From the NCBI GenBank assembly GCA_030679635.1, contig JAUXSZ010000195.1:1-8972 (forward strand): 8,972 bases of DNA. The letters run 5' to 3'. Position 1 is the stretch's first letter. Every line of letters begins with the position of its first letter. The position numbers and the translations under genes are program-made. The notes beneath the pieces were generated by a model that was not told the origin of the DNA, searched no databases, and saw only the letters and a program-made list of their open reading frames with translations. This DNA comes from Sulfuricurvum sp. GTDB taxonomy: Bacteria; Campylobacterota; Campylobacteria; Campylobacterales; Sulfurimonadaceae. Positions 6,701 to 8,972 of the stretch are shown here, piece after piece.

Positions 6701-7009
6701 TTACGCAGTGATCTTGATGATACGAACGCGTGTGTGATCTCTACGGAAACCACGTTTAACTTTACTGTCTTTACGACGACGTTTTTTGAAAACGATGACT
6801 TTACGGTCACGGCCTTCATTAATAACTTCAAAAGTGACGACAGCACCCTCTACATATGGAGTACCAGTTCTTAGTTCACCGTTATTAACGGCAAGAACTT
6901 CTTTGATTTCGACGGTAGTCTTTGGATCAAGACTCATTCTATCGAACAAAAGGATATCACCCTCTTGAACTTTGTACTGTTTCCCGCCGTTTTTGATAAT
7001 TGCGTACAT
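6701..7009 (-). CDS. rplU: 50S ribosomal protein L21
   Basis: L21 binds 23S rRNA in the large subunit and is almost always paired with L27. The 102-aa length is normal. MYAIIKNGGKQYKV at 1-14 is the family start, followed by a beta-rich middle (EVLAVNNGELRTGTPYVEGA) and a strongly basic tail with KRRRKDSKVKRGFRRDHTRVRI (about 75-97) that contacts rRNA. AAGGA lies 6 bases before the ATG. The gene is followed by in-frame stops TAA TAA TAA. It is the first gene of the minus-strand cluster, with a candidate promoter at 7048-7076. Confidence 0.98.
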   Translation of the reverse strand: MYAIIKNGGKQYKVQEGDILLFDRMSLDPKTTVEIKEVLAVNNGELRTGTPYVEGAVVTFEVINEGRDRKVIVFKKRRRKDSKVKRGFRRDHTRVRIIKITA

Positions 7010-7047
7010 TACTGTTCCTTACTTTACAAGTCTACAAAAAGTTGCGA

Positions 7048-7076
7048 ATTGTAGCGAAATAATATTTAAGCTTAAA
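7048..7076 (-). promoter_or_regulatory. Candidate rplU-rpmA promoter
   Basis: On the minus strand TTTAAG (7076-7071) and TACAAT (7053-7048) are separated by 17 bp, placing a start near 7041 and a leader of about 32 nt before the rplU ATG. The -10 is close to consensus and the -35 is weak. The spacer is A/T-rich with a second possible -10 (TATTAT). The -35 element lies within a perfect 14-bp palindrome. This is inferred from motif and position. Confidence 0.45.
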
Positions 7077-7077
7077 T
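7064..7077. repeat. Perfect 14-bp palindrome at the rplU promoter
   Basis: ATTTAAGCTTAAAT at 7064-7077 is its own reverse complement over all 14 bases. It covers the proposed -35 of rplU. A/T-rich palindromes arise easily by chance in sequence of this composition, but the position is what one would expect for an operator. No regulator is identified. Confidence 0.4.
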
Positions 7078-7094
7078 TAAAATGGAGACTCGTT

Positions 7095-7178
7095 ATGCAA
7101 GTCCCACAAGTTTACGCATCTATTTACGTCAATCTGAACTATAATCTAGCTGCAGCATTATACATAAATCTACATTAG
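7095..7178 (+). CDS. Doubtful small ORF, 27 aa, unknown function
   Basis: An ATG at 7095 preceded by GGAG (7084-7087) with a 7-nt spacer opens a 27-codon frame ending in TAG at 7176-7178. The peptide (MQVPQVYASIYVNLNYNL then AAALYINLH) is rich in Tyr, Asn, Leu and Ala, has almost no charge and repeats a Y-x-N-L pattern. A 6-bp hairpin starts within the stop codon and is followed by TTTTT. A weak promoter (TTGTAG, 17 bp, TTAAAT at 7049-7077) can be proposed on this strand. It matches no family I know. Spurious ORFs of this length are common, so I give it as a possibility only. Confidence 0.18.
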   Translation: MQVPQVYASIYVNLNYNLAAALYINLH

Positions 7179-7205
7179 CCCCACCTAATAGGCTAAATCG
7201 TTTTT
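7175..7205 (+). terminator. Possible weak terminator hairpin on plus strand
   Basis: TTAGCC (7175-7180) pairs with GGCTAA (7191-7196) around a 10-nt loop, followed after 4 nt by TTTTT (7201-7205). The stem is short and the loop large, so it would be weak. The direction suits the doubtful plus-strand small ORF, whose stop codon lies in the left arm; on the minus strand there is no T-run after it. Confidence 0.25.
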
Positions 7206-7256
7206 AAAATAAAAAAAATAGAGGAGACGCTTTTCGGCAGAGAAATTGGCGTATAA

Positions 7257-7733
7257 TCAAATTCCGTGGTGATTATTCTCTAGAACTTCTTTTATAGTTT
7301 TTTCATCCGCTTCATGGATATCTAAGACAGTCCCTTCAAAAACGAGATCCATCCCTGCTAAGGGATGGTTTCCATCCAGTGTAGCCTTCTTGCCTTTTAT
7401 CTCTTTGACGGTATAGATAATAACGTCATCACAATCGTCTTCCATATAGCCATCGATTTCCATTCCAATGGTTAAATCTTCAGGAAGTTCGCTTATGTTT
7501 TCAGTAACAACCAATTCTGAATCATATGCACCAAATGCCTCATTGGCAGATAAGGCTACCGTGAAGGTCTCTCCGATTTTTTTTCCTTCTAAAGCGTCTT
7601 CAACTGCTTTAAAAAGCTGTCCATAATCACCATGCAAATACATAAGAGGTTCTGTTTCTTCGTGAAGAAGCTTTCCCTCACTATCGTTAATATGATAATC
7701 GACGGTGACAATACAATTTTTAGTAACTAACAT
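7257..7733 (-). CDS. slyD: SlyD-type FKBP peptidyl-prolyl cis-trans isomerase
   Basis: This FKBP-family prolyl isomerase/chaperone, probably cytoplasmic (no signal peptide), has 158 aa. The FKBP half-domain at 1-68 includes VTVDYHI, then GQLFKAVEDALEGKKIGE (38-55). An insert-in-flap chaperone domain at about 70-120 is acidic (EDDCDD at 98-103). The signature NHPLAGMDLVFEGTVLDI at 122-139 closes the FKBP fold. The C-terminus ends NNHHGI: the long His/Cys metal-binding tail of E. coli SlyD is missing, so a strong nickel-chaperone role is less likely. The family call is firm; the symbol is by similarity of architecture. It is a single gene with its own extended -10 promoter, running divergently from marR. 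Confidence 0.9.
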   Translation of the reverse strand: MLVTKNCIVTVDYHINDSEGKLLHEETEPLMYLHGDYGQLFKAVEDALEGKKIGETFTVALSANEAFGAYDSELVVTENISELPEDLTIGMEIDGYMEDDCDDVIIYTVKEIKGKKATLDGNHPLAGMDLVFEGTVLDIHEADEKTIKEVLENNHHGI

Positions 7734-7762
7734 GGGTTTTGCCTTTTAACGCTTTTATCGAG

Positions 7763-7792
7763 ATTATAGCAGGAGTTTAGCAAGCTTCCCAA
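7763..7792 (-). promoter_or_regulatory. Candidate promoter of the slyD-type gene
   Basis: On the minus strand TGCTATAAT (TATAAT at 7768-7763) is a full extended -10 box, with TTGGGA (7792-7787) 18 bp upstream. The distance from the -10 to the ATG at 7733 is 29 bp, giving a short leader that includes an AAAAGG ribosome site. It faces away from the marR promoter, whose -35 begins 8 bp from this -35. Confidence 0.65.
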
Positions 7793-7799
7793 GTTACTC

Positions 7800-7828
7800 T
7801 TGACATTTGAAACACTCAAAGATACAAT
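7800..7828 (+). promoter_or_regulatory. Promoter of the marR-efflux operon
   Basis: A perfect TTGACA (7800-7805) and TACAAT (7823-7828) are separated by exactly 17 bp, predicting transcription from about 7835. This is the best sigma-70 promoter in the window, and the consensus -35 is unusual for this phylum. A strong promoter held down by a repressor is the usual design for a MarR-controlled efflux operon. It lies back-to-back with the slyD-type promoter. Confidence 0.75.
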
Positions 7829-7840
7829 ACCCAAATAAAT

Positions 7841-7858
7841 TAGTTGCATAGTCAACTA
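7841..7858. promoter_or_regulatory. Putative MarR operator (inverted repeat)
   Basis: TAGTTG (7841-7846) and CAACTA (7853-7858) form a 6-bp inverted repeat around CATAGT. It lies just after the predicted transcription start and before the AGGAG ribosome site (7860-7864) of marR. The 18-bp size and 12-bp centre-to-centre arm spacing fit a winged-helix MarR dimer. Binding there would block elongation or initiation and give autorepression. The repeat is seen; the link to the adjacent repressor is inferred. Confidence 0.6.
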
Positions 7859-7869
7859 TAGGAGAATTC

Positions 7870-8340
7870 ATGAATCGGTGCGAATGCCCTACAGACCTCT
7901 CATTGGGGTGTATCACGACACAAGCTGCTCTGAGCGCGCGAGCCTTTTTATCCCGTCGATTGGAACTAAACGGTATAGATATGACGATCGAACAGTTCAA
8001 AGTGATGGTCGTGTTGTGGAAAGAGAAGAGTTCTACACAACAAAACATCGCCGATTTTGTCGGTAAAGATAAAACCAGTGTTACGCGCCTCATTGCAGGT
8101 TTGGAAAAACGCTCTCTGATTCAGCGCTGTACCGATAAAACCGATAAGCGGTGCAACCTCGTCACTCTCACACCTCAGGGGATCGCACTGGAAACTCCGA
8201 CGATGGCAGTTCTCGGAGAAGCGAGTGCATTTGTCCATCGTAACATCGATCCCAAAGAACTTGAAATCACCCTGCGTGTTTTACAGCAAATGTGCCAAAC
8301 ATTAAATTCTACTCAAAACTCCCAAAAGGAACTTTTATGA
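7870..8340 (+). CDS. MarR-family transcriptional regulator
   Basis: This 156-aa dimeric winged-helix repressor probably controls its own operon and the efflux genes behind it. Helices at 17-50 form the start of the dimer/DNA-binding fold. The HTH is QQNIADFVGKDKTSVTRLIAG (57-77), with recognition helix DKTSVTRLIAGLEKR. The wing contains DKTDKRCNLVTLTPQG (89-104), the family's D-x-R-x-x-x-V-x-L-T pattern. The C-terminal helices (about 106-146) complete dimerisation. Six cysteines (4, 6, 14, 87, 95, 142), three of them in the first 14 residues, leave room for thiol or metal sensing, but no ligand can be assigned. Its start has AGGAG 5 bases upstream, and its TGA overlaps the next ATG. Confidence 0.92.
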   Translation: MNRCECPTDLSLGCITTQAALSARAFLSRRLELNGIDMTIEQFKVMVVLWKEKSSTQQNIADFVGKDKTSVTRLIAGLEKRSLIQRCTDKTDKRCNLVTLTPQGIALETPTMAVLGEASAFVHRNIDPKELEITLRVLQQMCQTLNSTQNSQKELL

Positions 8341-8972
8341 ACCATGTAACTACCATTGCCCTCTCATCTGTTTTACTCCTCGCACTTTGCGGATGCGAAC
8401 GCCCAAAAGCTGCAGGGATGGAGAAACCTCCCGAAGGTCCTGTCCCTGTTACAACTACGGAGGTAAAAATAGGTGATTTCCCGGCCGTTTTGGAAGCGAC
8501 GGGACAAACTCAAGCCTTTAATACGGTACAAGTCTATGCACGTATTAACGGATACCTTCAAAAACGCGCTTATATTGAAGGCTCACAAGTGAGTAAAGGT
8601 CAAACTCTCTTTACCATCGACCCTTCCGATTTGAAAAATGCGCTTGAGAGTGCCAAAGCATCTTATGAGCTCGCCATTGCCAATCACACCAATGCCAAAG
8701 CGGTTTTAAATCGAATGAAACCTCTAGCGGAAGCCAATGCCGCCAGCCGTCAAGAACTCGACACAGCAACCGCCAATGAACGCAATACCGCTGCCGCAGT
8801 GATGGGGGCTAAAGCCTCATTGGAACAAGCCAAACTCAATCTCAGTTACACGACGATCAAAGCGCCGATCAGCGGGTTTGTTGACAAATCCAAGATTGAC
8901 GTCGGTACCTACGTCGCCGCAGGAGCGAACGGTTTGCTCACAACCGTCTATCAAAGCGATCCGATGTACGTC
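8337..8972 (+). CDS. RND efflux periplasmic adaptor lipoprotein (N-terminal part, cut by window edge)
   Basis: This is a membrane-fusion protein of the AcrA/MexA family, which links an inner-membrane RND pump to an outer-membrane channel. 212 codons are present before the edge; the family usually has about 370-400. An N-terminal signal (residues 5-19) ends in L-C-G-C, so C20 is the probable lipidated cysteine, with C18 oddly inside the lipobox. The first half of the lipoyl domain is ARINGYLQKRAYIEGSQVSK (68-87), then GQTLFTIDP. A helical hairpin spans about 97-167, and the second lipoyl half is SYTTIKAPISGFVDKSKIDVG (170-190). It shares ATGA with marR and has its own AAGGA. The RND transporter is expected next, outside the window. 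Substrate cannot be told. Confidence 0.95.
   Translation, partial: MNHVTTIALSSVLLLALCGCERPKAAGMEKPPEGPVPVTTTEVKIGDFPAVLEATGQTQAFNTVQVYARINGYLQKRAYIEGSQVSKGQTLFTIDPSDLKNALESAKASYELAIANHTNAKAVLNRMKPLAEANAASRQELDTATANERNTAAAVMGAKASLEQAKLNLSYTTIKAPISGFVDKSKIDVGTYVAAGANGLLTTVYQSDPMYV

Larger units (their letters stand above)
7082..7256. other. Intergenic stretch between slyD-like gene and rplU promoter
   Basis: Apart from the doubtful small ORF and hairpin noted separately, this stretch holds a run of eight A (7211-7218), which is T8 on the strand of the slyD-like gene, about 40 bp past its stop. I could not find a stable hairpin before that run, so it is not a convincing terminator. A minus-strand TATAAT at 7162-7157 has no usable -35. 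No tRNA or known ncRNA was recognised. Confidence 0.4.

Noticed and set aside
7149..7156. GCTGCAGC palindrome flanked by ATAAT and ATTAT
   Set aside because: The flanks are not symmetric about the palindrome and an 8-bp palindrome is expected by chance.
7252..7257. Plus-strand TATAAT just at the 3' end of the slyD-type gene, a possible antisense promoter
   Set aside because: No -35 at acceptable spacing and no plus-strand gene downstream; it is likely chance in A/T-rich sequence that overlaps the end of the gene.
7794..8238. Minus-strand open frames opposite marR
   Set aside because: The plus-strand frame encodes a complete MarR winged helix with promoter and ribosome site; the antisense frames show no family features.
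1..8972. tRNA, rRNA, CRISPR array, insertion sequence or phage attachment site
   Set aside because: No tRNA-like T-arm, repeat-spacer pattern, transposase or terminal inverted repeats were seen on either strand.

Overview
The window looks like chromosomal DNA from a member of the Campylobacterota (formerly Epsilonproteobacteria), most likely a Sulfurimonas/Sulfuricurvum-type sulfur oxidiser. The main reason is gene order. Read on the minus strand it runs rplU - rpmA - obgE - proB - fmt - birA - parA - parB - atpF' - atpF - atpH, a linkage I know from that phylum. The short biotin ligase without a DNA-binding domain, the glutamate kinase without a PUA domain and the Obg without a C-terminal OCT domain agree with this. 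The genus is an inference; no search was run.

Region 1 (about 1-7080, all minus strand) is a long, tightly packed housekeeping cluster. It starts with ribosomal proteins L21 and L27. A gap of about 120 bp follows, holding a hairpin with an offset T-run, three degenerate 16-bp tandem units and a candidate promoter. Then come the ribosome-associated GTPase Obg, glutamate 5-kinase (proline synthesis), Met-tRNA formyltransferase (translation initiation), biotin ligase, the chromosome-partition pair ParA/ParB, and the b', b and delta subunits of F-type ATP synthase. The delta gene (atpH) is cut by the left edge. Junctions from obgE to parB are overlaps of 1, 26 and 4 nt or gaps of 1 and 9 nt, so a single transcript with translational coupling is likely. 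A TATAAT box in the 65-bp parB-atpF' gap may give the ATP synthase genes an extra promoter.

Region 2 (about 7010-7256) is a 247-bp gap. It holds a candidate rplU promoter overlapping a perfect 14-bp palindrome, a doubtful plus-strand 27-codon ORF that has a Shine-Dalgarno sequence and ends in a hairpin, and A/T-rich sequence.

Region 3 (7257-8972) has a SlyD-type FKBP prolyl isomerase on the minus strand. A divergent intergenic region separates it from a plus-strand efflux operon: a MarR-family repressor overlapping by 4 nt the gene for a periplasmic adaptor lipoprotein of an RND pump. The adaptor gene is cut by the right edge. The marR promoter is near consensus (TTGACA, 17 bp, TACAAT) and is followed by an inverted repeat between the predicted transcription start and the ribosome binding site, which fits autorepression and drug- or metabolite-induced efflux.

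I did not find a clearly new biological system. The observations most worth checking are non-coding: the 16-bp tandem repeats before obgE, the palindrome at the rplU promoter, the putative MarR operator and the small ORF at 7095-7178.
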